Shown in pieces: positions 10,741-20,300 of a DNA stretch of 64,000 nt. Made by a program: the position numbers and the translations under genes. Position 1 is the first letter of the stretch; the number at the start of each line of letters is the position of its first letter. The notes under the pieces were generated by a model that was not told the DNA's origin, did no database searches, and saw only the letters and a program-made list of their open reading frames with translations. The DNA is from Pseudomonas kermanshahensis (GTDB lineage Bacteria > Pseudomonadota > Gammaproteobacteria > Pseudomonadales > Pseudomonadaceae), in NCBI RefSeq assembly GCF_014269205.2, contig NZ_JABWRY020000001.1, forward strand, positions 3,038,001 through 3,102,000. The letters are read 5' to 3'.

Positions 10741-11459
10741 TACTGCTGATCTCCGATCTGCACCTGCAAGAAGAACGCCCGGATATCACCCGGGCGTTTC
10801 TTGATCTGCTCGATGGCCGTGCGCGGCATGCCAAAGCGCTCTACATCCTGGGCGACTTCTTCGAAGCGTGGATCGGCGACGATGCCATGACGCCGTTCCA
10901 GCAGTCGATCTGCCAGGCCATGCGCCAGTTGAGCGACAGCGGTACGGCGGTCTACCTGATGCACGGCAACCGTGATTTCCTGATTGGTCAGGACTTTTGC
11001 GATGCCGCGGGCTGCACCTTGCTGGCCGACCCAAGCGTTGTCGAACTGGGCGGTGAGCAGGTGCTGCTGATGCATGGTGACACGCTGTGCACGCGGGACG
11101 TGGCCTACATGAAGCTGCGTCGTTACCTGCGCAATCCGTTGAGCCTTTGGATTCTGCGGCACCTGCCGCTGTCCACGCGGCACAAGCTGGCGCGCAAGCT
11201 ACGCAGTGAAAGCCGCACGCAAACGCGCATGAAGGCCACGGAAATCGTCGACGTCACGCCAGAGGAAGTGCCCAAGGTGATGGCGGCGCACGGTGTCAGG
11301 ACGCTGGTTCACGGTCACACCCACCGGCCGGCGATTCACAAGCTGGTGGTGGACGGGCAACCGGCACGGCGCATTGTGCTAGGGGACTGGGACCGCCGGG
11401 GCTGGACCCTGCAGGTCGATGAACAGGGCTTTCAGTTAACGCCGTTCGAGTTTTCCTGA
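10737..11459 (+). CDS. lpxH: UDP-2,3-diacylglucosamine diphosphatase
   Basis: A 240-residue Mn-dependent metallophosphoesterase of lipid A synthesis that hydrolyses UDP-2,3-diacylglucosamine to lipid X. The metal-site motifs are in order: [27 protein letters not shown] and HGHTHRPA. It begins with GTG inside the ppiB stop (GTGA). The length is normal. It ends just before a large REP pair that separates it from the convergent acylase gene. Confidence 0.96.
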   Translation: MILLISDLHLQEERPDITRAFLDLLDGRARHAKALYILGDFFEAWIGDDAMTPFQQSICQAMRQLSDSGTAVYLMHGNRDFLIGQDFCDAAGCTLLADPSVVELGGEQVLLMHGDTLCTRDVAYMKLRRYLRNPLSLWILRHLPLSTRHKLARKLRSESRTQTRMKATEIVDVTPEEVPKVMAAHGVRTLVHGHTHRPAIHKLVVDGQPARRIVLGDWDRRGWTLQVDEQGFQLTPFEFS

Positions 11460-11470
11460 CTACCCGGAAA

Positions 11471-11593
11471 TCTGGGGCCGCTTCGCAGCCCATCGCAGGC
11501 AAGCCAGCTCCTACAGGTACAGCGTATTCCCAGGGATTCGCACATACCTGTAGGAGCTGGCTTGCCTGCGATGGGCTGCAAAGCAGCCCCAGA
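11471..11593. repeat. Inverted REP pair between convergent genes
   Basis: Arms 11471-11519 and 11546-11593 are near-perfect reverse complements of about 48 bases, with the P. putida-type REP core (GCAGGCAAGCCAGCTCCTAC). They lie between lpxH and the acylase gene and can form a long hairpin at both 3' ends. Confidence 0.85.
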
Positions 11594-11598
11594 TTCAC

Positions 11599-13896
11599 TT
11601 ATCTATCCCCTTCGCTGATTACTGTCTCGCGATACGCCGGATCTGCCTTTATCTGCGCTTCGGTAAACGGCATCACTGCCAGCTGCTTGGCCGAGAATGC
11701 CTTGGTCTGGTCATGCGCATGCGCCGAGCCCACCTCGCTTGACTGTGAAAACGCCAGCAGCCCACGCGCCTCCGGCCCTTGTTCGGTAAAGCTGACCAGT
11801 TGCAGGTAGCTGGTACCACTGACCACCAGGCGCTTGCCCGGCCCATGCGGCACACTGTGGATCGCGTTGTACACCCCAAGCCCCTGCGGCCCGCCAGGCA
11901 CCGGCGTACCATCGATAGCCTGCTGCACCTGCCCCCAACGGCTGTCGCCCCCGACCCCGCTTTTTGCCACTTGCTGCTGGGACGCCAACGCCGCCTCGTG
12001 CAGCAGTTTGCGCACTGCCGCCTGCTCGACCGCCAGGCCACGCGGCGTATGCTGCGGGTCGGCCGGGTTGAACGCTACCCGCCAGCTTTCAGGGTGAGCC
12101 GCCAGGGCCTCGAGCATGTTTTCGAAATGCACCAGGCCAACGCCGCTGTCCAGGTCTGCCTTGCCATTCCAGGCGACCAGGCTGGCACACACAGGCTGCA
12201 CATCTGCCTCGGCACCCTTGCACCACGCCAGCAGGTCCGGCAGCAGCAGGCTCGCGAGGTAGACTTCATCATCCATCACCATGCGCTGCAGGTCGTCTAC
12301 ACCCAGCTTGGCCGTGCCTTGCAGGCGCTGCAGGGCAAAACGCCCACGCATGCCGAGGGGCTGGTCATCACGGCTGACCAGCGGCGAAAACCCGGTCAAC
12401 GGCTGAGCCGGGTTGGCCATCCAGGCAGGGTCGTTGGAGTTCTGCACGAAGTCCTTGCGCGCGAGGCTCGGCAGCAATCGTGCGGGGAAGATGCCGGGCT
12501 GCGCGGCCTGCGCGTCGACCTTCCACTGGCAGGCACTGCGCGAACCATCGAGCACCACCATGCGCCCTTGCGCCTTGGGGTCGCCGCACTCACTCAGCAG
12601 TTGCTGGTCGACGTACGGCACCACCGACTGGTTCAGGTACAGCGCCCCGCCCCCCTCATCGACAGCAAGCGTGTTGACCCAGGGAATGCCCTGCAACTGC
12701 TGCACCGAGCCCTTCAACGCGTCCAGGCTGTCGGCGCGGTTGATGCGGTACCACTGCTGCAACACTCGCGTATTGTCCAGGTTGGCGTCGCGCAGGCTGT
12801 AGGCCGCACGCGCGTCCCAATCCAGGCGCCCCGGCCATTGCACCACTGGCCCGAATTCCGAGCTGTAAACTTGGCGTGATACTTGGCTCAAGGTGCCATC
12901 TTCGGCCTTGACCGTGACACTGACGACCTGCCGCATCAACGGCACAGACTTGCCATCGAGCAGGTAGCGGGTCGGATCCTTCGGGTCCAGCTGAAGGCGG
13001 TAAAGGGTGAAATGGTTTGACGTGTCGACCGTATGTGTCCAAGCCAGATGCCGGTTGAAGCCGATATTCACCACAGGTAAGCCCGGCAGTGCCGCCCCCA
13101 TCACATTCAGCTGGCCCGGTATGGTCAGTTGCATCTGGTAGAAGCGCATGCCGCCCATCCAGGGAAAGTGCGGATTGGCCAGCAGCAGGCCACGGCCATT
13201 GGCCGAGCGCTGCGAACCGACGGCCACAGCGTTGCTGCCACGCTCCGAGGCAAAACGCTCCTGCCGGGCCAACGCCGTGGCAAAGCCTGTGGCCTCGCGC
13301 TGGCTCGTCAATGAGGGCGGCTGCGCCCCTGCCAGCGCCTCGGCGAACTGTCCAACGCCCCCTTCAGCCAACAGGCGACGGGTCAACTTGACCAAGTCTT
13401 CGCGGGTGATCGGCCGCACCCAGTCACCCTGCCCGCACTCTGCCGGCAGGCCTTGGCTGCGACGCTCGGCGAGGGCACGGTTGAAGCCGCGCGCATAGCC
13501 ATCGAGCAGGTCACGCACCGGTGCCGGTTGTGCCTGCAGAAATGCCCCCACTGCGCTCGCCGTATTGAGCCAGGTGAAGAACAGGTCGCTGGCAAGGTTG
13601 TCCCGTTGCTCGATGGTCTTGGCCTTGGCACCGAAGTGCCGCGATCGCTCGCCGCTGACCGTCAGCACTTCGTTGGCCAACAGGCACAGGTTGTCCTGTG
13701 CGTAGGCATAGCCGATGCCATACCCAAGGCCGCGCTCATCCTTGGCCACGATGTGCGGTACTCCGTAGCTGGTACGCCGGATCTGCGCACTGGCATCCGT
13801 GCTGGCGGGCTGCGCCAGCGCAGCAGTGCTGAAGGCGACCAGCGCAGCCGCCAGGCCAGCGCTGTTTATGGGACGAGAAATCGAAAACACGGGCAC
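11599..13896 (-). CDS. pvdQ: Acyl-homoserine lactone acylase / penicillin acylase family
   Basis: A 765-residue periplasmic N-terminal nucleophile hydrolase. The signal peptide is about 1-28 (ends STAALAQ). The alpha chain runs to a spacer, and autocleavage should occur before the Ser of RGSNAVAVG, which becomes the beta-chain nucleophile. LLANPHFPW and GFNRHLAWTHTVD follow, as in PvdQ/aculeacin acylases. Length matches P. aeruginosa PvdQ, which removes the fatty-acyl chain from pyoverdine precursors and degrades long-chain acyl-homoserine lactones. QuiP/HacB-type acylases are alternatives. No pyoverdine genes are adjacent. Confidence 0.82.
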   Translation of the reverse strand: MPVFSISRPINSAGLAAALVAFSTAALAQPASTDASAQIRRTSYGVPHIVAKDERGLGYGIGYAYAQDNLCLLANEVLTVSGERSRHFGAKAKTIEQRDNLASDLFFTWLNTASAVGAFLQAQPAPVRDLLDGYARGFNRALAERRSQGLPAECGQGDWVRPITREDLVKLTRRLLAEGGVGQFAEALAGAQPPSLTSQREATGFATALARQERFASERGSNAVAVGSQRSANGRGLLLANPHFPWMGGMRFYQMQLTIPGQLNVMGAALPGLPVVNIGFNRHLAWTHTVDTSNHFTLYRLQLDPKDPTRYLLDGKSVPLMRQVVSVTVKAEDGTLSQVSRQVYSSEFGPVVQWPGRLDWDARAAYSLRDANLDNTRVLQQWYRINRADSLDALKGSVQQLQGIPWVNTLAVDEGGGALYLNQSVVPYVDQQLLSECGDPKAQGRMVVLDGSRSACQWKVDAQAAQPGIFPARLLPSLARKDFVQNSNDPAWMANPAQPLTGFSPLVSRDDQPLGMRGRFALQRLQGTAKLGVDDLQRMVMDDEVYLASLLLPDLLAWCKGAEADVQPVCASLVAWNGKADLDSGVGLVHFENMLEALAAHPESWRVAFNPADPQHTPRGLAVEQAAVRKLLHEAALASQQQVAKSGVGGDSRWGQVQQAIDGTPVPGGPQGLGVYNAIHSVPHGPGKRLVVSGTSYLQLVSFTEQGPEARGLLAFSQSSEVGSAHAHDQTKAFSAKQLAVMPFTEAQIKADPAYRETVISEGDR

Positions 13897-14087
13897 ACCT
13901 CGGATCGGGGGGTCATCCCGATCAGACGAATGGCTGAATGAAAATTTTACGTATTACAAGGCGATAGAACGTCTTGAACAGGGACAGGCATATTTTTTTT
14001 CGAGCGGGCTGCAGATTTTCCGTTCTCATTCGTCCTAATAAGTGAGGCAACCACATTTCGGGTTAGTCCACGAAAAGGAGCATTCAC

Positions 14088-14462
14088 ATGTACAACCCGC
14101 AACCCTCAATGCAGGCTGCACGTGTACCCGGCAAAGCGCCCAAGGGACAGGACGTTTTCGCCGAAGAACGTGTCGGTAACGAACAGATTCGCGAACTTTT
14201 ACGCACCTTTGGCTTGCGCACCAGCCTGATCCGCTTGAAGGTGATCGATGCGCTGCATGCGGCCGACCGCCATGGCCGCAGCATTGGCGTGCGTGGCGTG
14301 CACGCGCAACTGGAACAACTGGACATTCCGCTGTCGTTCCTGAGCGTACGCGAAGTGCTCAAGCGGCTGTGCGCCGAAGGCGTCATCAACCTGGGCAGCG
14401 ACAAATGTTACAGCCTCAACCCCCAGGCCCGCGCCGTGCTGGATCAAGCGTCCCCACGCTGA
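14088..14462 (+). CDS. Fur-like winged-helix protein lacking the metal-binding domain
   Basis: 124 residues. About 30-105 resemble the DNA-binding half of Fur/Zur (RELLRTFGLRTSLIRLKVID, then SFLSVREVLKRLCAEGVI), but the histidine-rich dimerisation and metal-site half is absent. Pseudomonas genomes often label it as an Fe2+/Zn2+ uptake regulation protein. Metal sensing is doubtful because the ligands are missing. AAAGGAG precedes the ATG at a good distance. It stands alone, with a perfect GC hairpin after its stop. Confidence 0.65.
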   Translation: MYNPQPSMQAARVPGKAPKGQDVFAEERVGNEQIRELLRTFGLRTSLIRLKVIDALHAADRHGRSIGVRGVHAQLEQLDIPLSFLSVREVLKRLCAEGVINLGSDKCYSLNPQARAVLDQASPR

Positions 14463-14468
14463 GCGTAC

Positions 14469-14490
14469 GGCCGGCCACACCTGGCCGGCC
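14469..14490. terminator. Perfect GC hairpin between convergent genes
   Basis: GGCCGGCC (14469-14476) pairs with GGCCGGCC (14483-14490) around ACACCT. It sits in the 36-base gap between the Fur-like gene and the convergent small membrane gene. There is no T run, so the terminator role is inferred. Confidence 0.45.
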
Positions 14491-14498
14491 CGCACAGG

Positions 14499-14687
14499 TC
14501 AGGGCTTGACCTTGCGCCGCAGAATGCCGTTGATGACCACCACGACCACCGCAATGGCGATCGCCAGCAACTGGAAGGTCTGCTCACTGATCGTGCCCTG
14601 CTTTTGCAGGTGGGACAGGCCAACCATGAGGCCCAGTACCACCAGGATGATCAGAAGTGAATATTTGAGGCGCTGCACGTGTGTCAT
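14499..14687 (-). CDS. Small two-helix inner-membrane protein
   Basis: 62 residues. Two hydrophobic helices (about 8-26 and 38-55) are joined by a polar QKQGTISEQ loop, and the C-terminus is basic (RRKVKP). The start is preceded by GGAACTTTCA. Function is unknown. The size and topology are typical of conserved small Pseudomonas membrane proteins. Confidence 0.6.
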   Translation of the reverse strand: MTHVQRLKYSLLIILVVLGLMVGLSHLQKQGTISEQTFQLLAIAIAVVVVVINGILRRKVKP

Positions 14688-14836
14688 TGAAAGTTCCTTG
14701 CAACATCAGGGGCAAAAGGCTCGCAACGAGCCGCGGCAATGATACAACGCCCACCCGCACTGGCGCTGCATTTCCTGCTTAGTGTGGTGCCACTCGCCTG
14801 AAAGCATGGGCCCTCATCGCCCGTGCCGGAGGCACC

Positions 14837-15295
14837 ATGTACAAATCCCTGCTGTTCGCATCCCTTGCTGTGACGCCCCTCCCTCTTTACGCACTGGACA
14901 CGCGCCAGGCGCCCACCGAACAGTTGCTCAAGCTAGGCAATGAACTGGGGGCCAGCGCCGGATCCAGTCAATGGCAACAACTCTGGTACAGCGTTCGCGA
15001 AGCGGGTTACCTGCAGGCTCATGCCACCCAGGTGCACTTCACCGTGCCGGCAACCCTGTTACCGGAGTTGGCCCGACAAACACTGGCACAGGCCGACCAA
15101 GTGCACGCAGTGAAGCAGACTCGGGCACTTTATCGCCGAGATTTTCCCGATCGCATTATAGGAAAACGCGCCGAGCATGCGTTCCGCGCGCTGTGCCTGC
15201 TGGTCGACTGGCGCGCCCTGCCCCAAGACATGAGCACGACCCCCAAGGCATACCTGAGAAGCGCAAGCCTGTTGAGCATCTATCCGTGCGACTGA
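14837..15295 (+). CDS. Secreted hypothetical protein
   Basis: 152 residues. A signal peptide of about 19 residues (MYKSLLFASLAVTPLPLYAL) is followed by an alpha-helical domain with repeated QTLAQA-like segments and two cysteines (RALCLLVDW and the terminal YPCD). The family is not recognised. GGAGG lies just before the ATG. It precedes the Mor-like/DUF2589 genes by 250 bases on the same strand, so it might belong to the same island, but no operon link is visible. Confidence 0.6.
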   Translation: MYKSLLFASLAVTPLPLYALDTRQAPTEQLLKLGNELGASAGSSQWQQLWYSVREAGYLQAHATQVHFTVPATLLPELARQTLAQADQVHAVKQTRALYRRDFPDRIIGKRAEHAFRALCLLVDWRALPQDMSTTPKAYLRSASLLSIYPCD

Positions 15296-15545
15296 AGGTC
15301 ACTGGCCCCAGCAAGTGAGTCATGGCGTGTCACAGCGGGAATTCAACGGCTGCAGCGAATAGTTGAAGGCATGTCCTACAAGAAGGGAAATCACTGCCTG
15401 CAAACACTGTTCAACGAGGCTACAAACCCAAGCCTATATGGCGCCTAGCGACGCACCTTGGCTCTACCTGAGAATTCGGTCACACCTTCGACACAACGCC
15501 GCAGGTGATCGCTTACCACATCTACACCGAACGATGGAGCGTCGC

Positions 15546-15953
15546 ATGGAGTTACCAGACCTTACCCGGATAGACATCAGCCAGTTACCCCACTCACTGC
15601 AAGCGCTGATCGACTGCATCGGTATCGACAATGCATTCCAGCTCACCTGCGCCTATGGCGGCAGACCCAAATACATCCCCAAGCACCGCGAGCGCACCAA
15701 GCTCGCGAATGTGCTCCCGGCCGAGGCGCTCGATGCGCTGATCAAGCGCTTCGCTGGTGTGGCCCTGGAAATCCCCAAAGCCGACCACTTCATGCGCCAG
15801 TTGCGCAACCTACAGATCCAGCAGGAAAGCGCCGAGGGCTTGTCACGCAGCCTGCTGGCCGACAAATACGGCCTGAGCCTGCGGCAGATCGGCAATATCC
15901 GCCGACAGGACCCCCTATGTTCGCTAGGCGATAACCCTAATGGTCGCCACTGA
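15546..15953 (+). CDS. Mor-like transcription activator
   Basis: 135 residues. The N-terminal half ends in AYGGRPKYIPKH, which resembles the GGxxxYIP dimerisation strand of the Mu Mor/C activator family. The C-terminal LLADKYGLSLRQIGNIRRQ matches the family's helix-turn-helix. Mor proteins activate phage middle promoters, but no phage genes are nearby. The start at 15546 has GGAG 6 bases upstream; the reading frame stays open to 15363 without a better site. It is followed after 40 bases by the first DUF2589 gene and is its most likely regulator. Confidence 0.62.
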   Translation: MELPDLTRIDISQLPHSLQALIDCIGIDNAFQLTCAYGGRPKYIPKHRERTKLANVLPAEALDALIKRFAGVALEIPKADHFMRQLRNLQIQQESAEGLSRSLLADKYGLSLRQIGNIRRQDPLCSLGDNPNGRH

Positions 15954-15993
15954 CGGCCACGTTTGCTGCACCCATTAAAAAGAGAATCCAGCT

Positions 15994-16692
15994 ATGTCCC
16001 TAGACAACAGCCTCATCGGGTCCGTCATCAATGCCTTGCCGATGGATCGCATGATCGCAGGCCCCCTGCAAGCCATGGTTCAGGCACAAGTTACCGCGAG
16101 CAAGTCGTACGCCGACTTTCTGATGCAAGTGTGCGTTCAGGAAGGCAAGGCCGTCGCCATCCAGTTCGACTACGACGAAACCATCGTCGATGAACAGGGT
16201 GAATACCAAGGCGTCGTCAGCAAAACCATGAAAGTGCCGCTGGTAGCGGCGATCACCCACCCGAACATCGCCATCGAGGAAGGTAATGTCGAGTTCGAAC
16301 TGACCATCAACCAGATGTCGGAAGACGTGACCGACAAGAACCTGGCCGCATCTGCAACCGGGTCGCTGGGTTGGGGGCCGTTCAAGCTCAACGTCAAGGG
16401 CAGCATCAGCCACAAGTCCACGCAAACCCGCAAGACCGATACCCGCGCCCGCTACGCTTTCAGCACGACCCTGAAGCGCCAAGACCCGCCTGAAGCGATG
16501 ATGAGGGTCATCGATTTCCTGACCGAGGCCGCCACCAAACCCACTGTCGTCAAGTCCGCGAAGCTGAATAGCCCGGACGTGATCTCGCAAGCCGACACGC
16601 TCAACGGCCTCGCGAACGGCAGCAAACCAGCGCCCGCTGCTCAGAATGCGCCGGGCAGTAAAGCAACGCCTGGGGCACTTGCTGCCAACTGA
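15994..16692 (+). CDS. DUF2589 protein A
   Basis: 232 residues, no signal peptide. The opening MDRMIAGPLQAMVQAQ, the central KTMKVPLVAAITHPNIAI and the VEFELTINQM strand match the DUF2589 pattern (GPL.A.V.AQ; VPLL..... L.I....V.F...V). The tail from about 195 is Ala/Pro/Ser-rich and looks disordered. The family's function is undefined. A second DUF2589 gene follows after 60 bases and the Mor-like gene precedes it, which suggests a three-gene unit. Confidence 0.7.
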   Translation: MSLDNSLIGSVINALPMDRMIAGPLQAMVQAQVTASKSYADFLMQVCVQEGKAVAIQFDYDETIVDEQGEYQGVVSKTMKVPLVAAITHPNIAIEEGNVEFELTINQMSEDVTDKNLAASATGSLGWGPFKLNVKGSISHKSTQTRKTDTRARYAFSTTLKRQDPPEAMMRVIDFLTEAATKPTVVKSAKLNSPDVISQADTLNGLANGSKPAPAAQNAPGSKATPGALAAN

Positions 16693-16706
16693 GGTCGGTA
16701 ATGATC

Positions 16707-16726
16707 GCCCCCTCGCAACAGGGGGC
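16707..16726 (+). promoter_or_regulatory. Intercistronic hairpin between the DUF2589 genes
   Basis: GCCCCCT (16707-16713) pairs with AGGGGGC (16720-16726). The 3' arm can instead pair with CCCCC at 16728-16732. The hairpin lies just upstream of the AGGAG ribosome-binding site (16740-16744) of the second gene. A role in translation or mRNA stability is inference. Confidence 0.4.
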
Positions 16727-16752
16727 ACCCCCTGGACCCAGGAGCCGAACGT

Positions 16753-17313
16753 TTGGACAAGTCCCCCGCCCCCATGACATCCATCGACCTGCGCGAGATC
16801 ACACGCGGCCTGCAAGAAGCCGCCAGCGCCACCAACAGCCTGATAGCTCAGCAGTACATCAATCTGTTCGATCAATTCTTCGACTGCGACACCGAAGCAC
16901 TGGGTGCGCCCATGAAGGCCAAGATGGTCGAAATTGCCATGGATGAGCAGCACATCATGCGTGTGCCCTTGTTTGCGCTAGTGTCGCCCAAGGGCCTGGC
17001 ACTTGAGCGCATGCAGGTTGACCTGTCGGTCCGCGTGAAGGGCACCGAGGCGCAGCAAGCACTGCTGGCGGCCAGCGAGACGAACGCCGCCAGTTTCAAG
17101 GTGACCATTGGTGGCCAGGGCCGCCAGGGCGACAGTCGTGACCCTGACGAGGTGCAGATCCGCATGCAGTTCCAGGCCAGTGAGCCGCCTGAAGCGCTTA
17201 ACCGGCTGATCGAGGAGTACACCAGCCTGATCACACCGGTGCGCATAGCCAAACCCACACCCCCGCCCACACCCGATACCAATGAGTTCGTCGAGGCTGC
17301 CACGGTCCGTTGA
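16753..17313 (+). CDS. DUF2589 protein B
   Basis: 186 residues, soluble. EQHIMRVPLFALVSPKGLAL followed by VDLSVRVKG is the same core as protein A. Both copies then carry a similar stretch (QFQASEPPEALNRLIEEYTS here, QDPPEAMMRVIDFLTE in A), so the two genes are divergent duplicates. The TTG start at 16753 is chosen because AGGAG lies 8 bases upstream; the in-frame ATG at 16774 has only a C-rich run before it. The C-terminus is Pro/Thr-rich. It converges on tamB with only 9 bases between stops. Confidence 0.68.
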   Translation: MDKSPAPMTSIDLREITRGLQEAASATNSLIAQQYINLFDQFFDCDTEALGAPMKAKMVEIAMDEQHIMRVPLFALVSPKGLALERMQVDLSVRVKGTEAQQALLAASETNAASFKVTIGGQGRQGDSRDPDEVQIRMQFQASEPPEALNRLIEEYTSLITPVRIAKPTPPPTPDTNEFVEAATVR

Positions 17314-17322
17314 CCGCGGCGA

Positions 17323-20300
17323 TCAGAAGTCCCGTTTGTAGAAGATATCCAGCGAGCTCGCCAACCCGCTGGCCGCCTCCAGGTACACCATCCGGCTCAA
17401 CTTGTAGCGCAACGCGATGGTGTTGGCCGGTTCAAACACTCCAACCCCGTAGCGCAAGCTCAGCTTCTCGGTCAGGTTGCCGCTGGCGACCACACTCGTG
17501 GTGTTACCCGAACCCTCGGTATCCAACTGGAAGTCATCGATACCCAAGCTCGATGCCAGGCTTCCGGTAATGCCGGCACTGCCTGCCAAGCCCAAGCCCA
17601 ACGCGGCCTCGGCGAGCATGTTGTTGTCCTCACCCGACGTGCCCAAAGGGCGACCCAGCACCAGGTACGACAGCGCCTGTTCCTGGCTCATGGCAGGTTC
17701 GGAGAACACCTGCGTGGTGGGCTGCTCGGCACTGCCGCTCAAGCGAATACCGGCAATCACGTCATCGACTTTGCGAATCGCTTCGATGTCCAGGTACGGC
17801 TGGTCGAGCGGGCCGGCGAACAGCAAGCGCGCCCGGCGTATGGTCAGGCGCTGCCCGTAGGCGCGGTAACGACCATCGGCCAGGCTCAGCTCACCGCGGG
17901 TATCGAGGTTGTCACCGATATGCACGTGGCCCAACAGGTTGGCCGTGAGGCCAAAGCCTTTGAACGACAGCTTTTCGCGCCCGACATCGACATCGATGTC
18001 CATGGCCATCGCCATGGGCGGCTTGCCCTCTTCGGTCTGATGGCCAACGATAACGGTGTCATCAGACACCTTCACCGTGGAGGGCGGCAGCTCGCGTACC
18101 GTGATCTTGCCTTTTGGCACCTGCACCTTGCCGGTTATCGCCAGCTTGTCGTCGACCAGGCGCAGGTTCAGGTCCGGTGCGACTTCCAGCGTCGCATAGG
18201 GCTCGACCGTCACCGGCAATTGTTGCCCCTGCAAACGCAGGTCCATGCCTAAGGCCTGCCCCCAGGTCAGGTTACCGGACAGTTGGCCGCGCCCCGCTTC
18301 GCCACTGCGCCAACCGCCGTTGAGCTGGACCTGTTCACCGGCGATCGTAGCCTGCAACGACAGGTCTTGCAGGCTCACCGGCAGCTCGGCACCACTGACC
18401 TCGCCCTGGCTCAGTACCAGGTTGCCGTTGACCTGCGGTGCAAGCAGCGTACCCGATAAATTTCCGCTGCCATTCAACTGCCCGGCCAGGCGTTCGACCA
18501 TGGGCACGAACGGTCGGGCGACGGAAAGGTCCAGGCCCGCCAGGCGGAAATCGCCCGACAATGGCTTGTTCTTGCCCAAGGGGTCGAGGCGGGCATTCAG
18601 GCTCAGTTCGCCCAGGCGCTCACCCCGGAAATTCAAGCGGGTGTCGATGCGCCGAGGTGCCAGGGTGCTGTCCAGGCGCAGCGCCTGATAAGGGAAATCG
18701 ATCCAACGCCCCTTGTCGCGCACGCGCAAGGTGCCGCCACTGGCGTCCACAACAATGCTGCCCTTGGGGCCGCTGGCCGGGATATCCAAGTTGACGTCGG
18801 CATTCAGCAGGCCCTGCCAGGCAAAGTCCTTTGGCAGCCACTGGGCCAGGCTGTCCAGCGGGAACTGTTTAAGGTGGTAGCGCAAGCGCGGCTCAGGTGC
18901 CAGGCGCTGGTCATCACCACACAGGCTGGCCTGGCCGGAACGCCAGCAATGGGCGCCAAAATCCAGCTGGCCACTGGCTAACCGCTGCAGGCGTGCCGGC
19001 GCCTGCAACTGCCAATCCTGGCCTCCGGCCTGGATTCGGCCACTGGCCAGGCGACCACGCCAGTCGCCTTTGTTCAACTGGCCGTCCAGACCCAGGTCCA
19101 GCTTGAGCTGCGGGCCGTCGAGCGCCAGGGTCAGGGCTTGCTGGCGAATGTCGCCTTTGCCATTGGCCTGCAAGGTGCCCAGTGCCGTGTCACCGAGGTG
19201 AATGCCGCCGGCCTTGAGGTCGATCACACCACGCTGGGCGCTGTCCAGGCGTGCGTCCAGGTCCAGGCGCTGAATACGGTTTTCGGCCTGCGCCAGCTGC
19301 TGGCCCTGCAAAGTGAGCGTACCTTGGGGCGCCTTCAAGGTCCCGGCGACGTCCAGCCGGCCCTTGACCTGCCCTTGCAGCCTCGGCCATAGCTGCCCCA
19401 AACGCGGCAAGTCGAGATCCACGCGCCCGGCCAGCCGCTGTTGCAGGCTGCCACTGCCATTGATGCGGTTGTCACCCAGCTGGATAGCCAGGGCTCCGAG
19501 TGTCCAACTTTCCCCTGCCCCTTGGGCTTCGACCTTGAGCACTGCCGGCTGCCCGCGGAGGCGGCCTTTAAGGTCTAGCTGGGCATCGAGCTTGAGTGCA
19601 TCCCCCTTCATTTCACCTTTGCTGCGCAGCGGCCCGGCCAGGGTGCCGGGCAGTTCGGCAAGCCAATACGCGGGGTCGAGCGCCGAGAGCTGCAGGTCGA
19701 CATCCCACGCCAGCGTATCGGCGAAGCGCACCGCGACGCTGCCTTCGGCCTTGCCTTGCCCAGCGCTGAGCGCCAGCTGCGGCAGTTTCACCTGGTTCAA
19801 ATCACCTTCGAACGGGCTGGCCAGGGAAAACGCCCCCGCCGGGCCGTCAAGATCACCCTTGAAGGTGCCTTGATAATTGCCATCGCGGTAGTGCACCTGG
19901 GCATTGAATTGCTTGAGCGTGACGTCAGGCGGCGTCTCCAGCGGGTACAGGCGCAACCATGGGAAGTCCAGCCAATCGAGCTGGGCATCGGCAGTCAGGC
20001 CCTGTTGCCAGTCGGCACTGGCCTGCAGCTTCAGCCGCTGGTTATCGCTGGCGTTGAGGTCCAGGGCATCGACCTTGGCCCCTTTGCTATCCACCCGCCC
20101 AGACAGGACCAAGGCAATCGGCGACTGCTCAGCCGGCAAACTGGCTGAGCCCGATAATTTATAGCCTTTGAGCAAATCACCTTTGGCATTAAGCTCAAGC
20201 TGATTGAACTGCAAGGTGTCCGGCAGCGACCCGGTTGGTTTGAAAGCGTCGGAACGGATCTGCAGCGTTGCTGGCAGGTTTTCAGCCAGCGCTTGTAGCT

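Noticed and set aside
15546..17313. Prophage remnant because of the Mor-like gene
   Set aside because: No integrase, capsid, tail, lysis or att-like direct repeats were seen around it.
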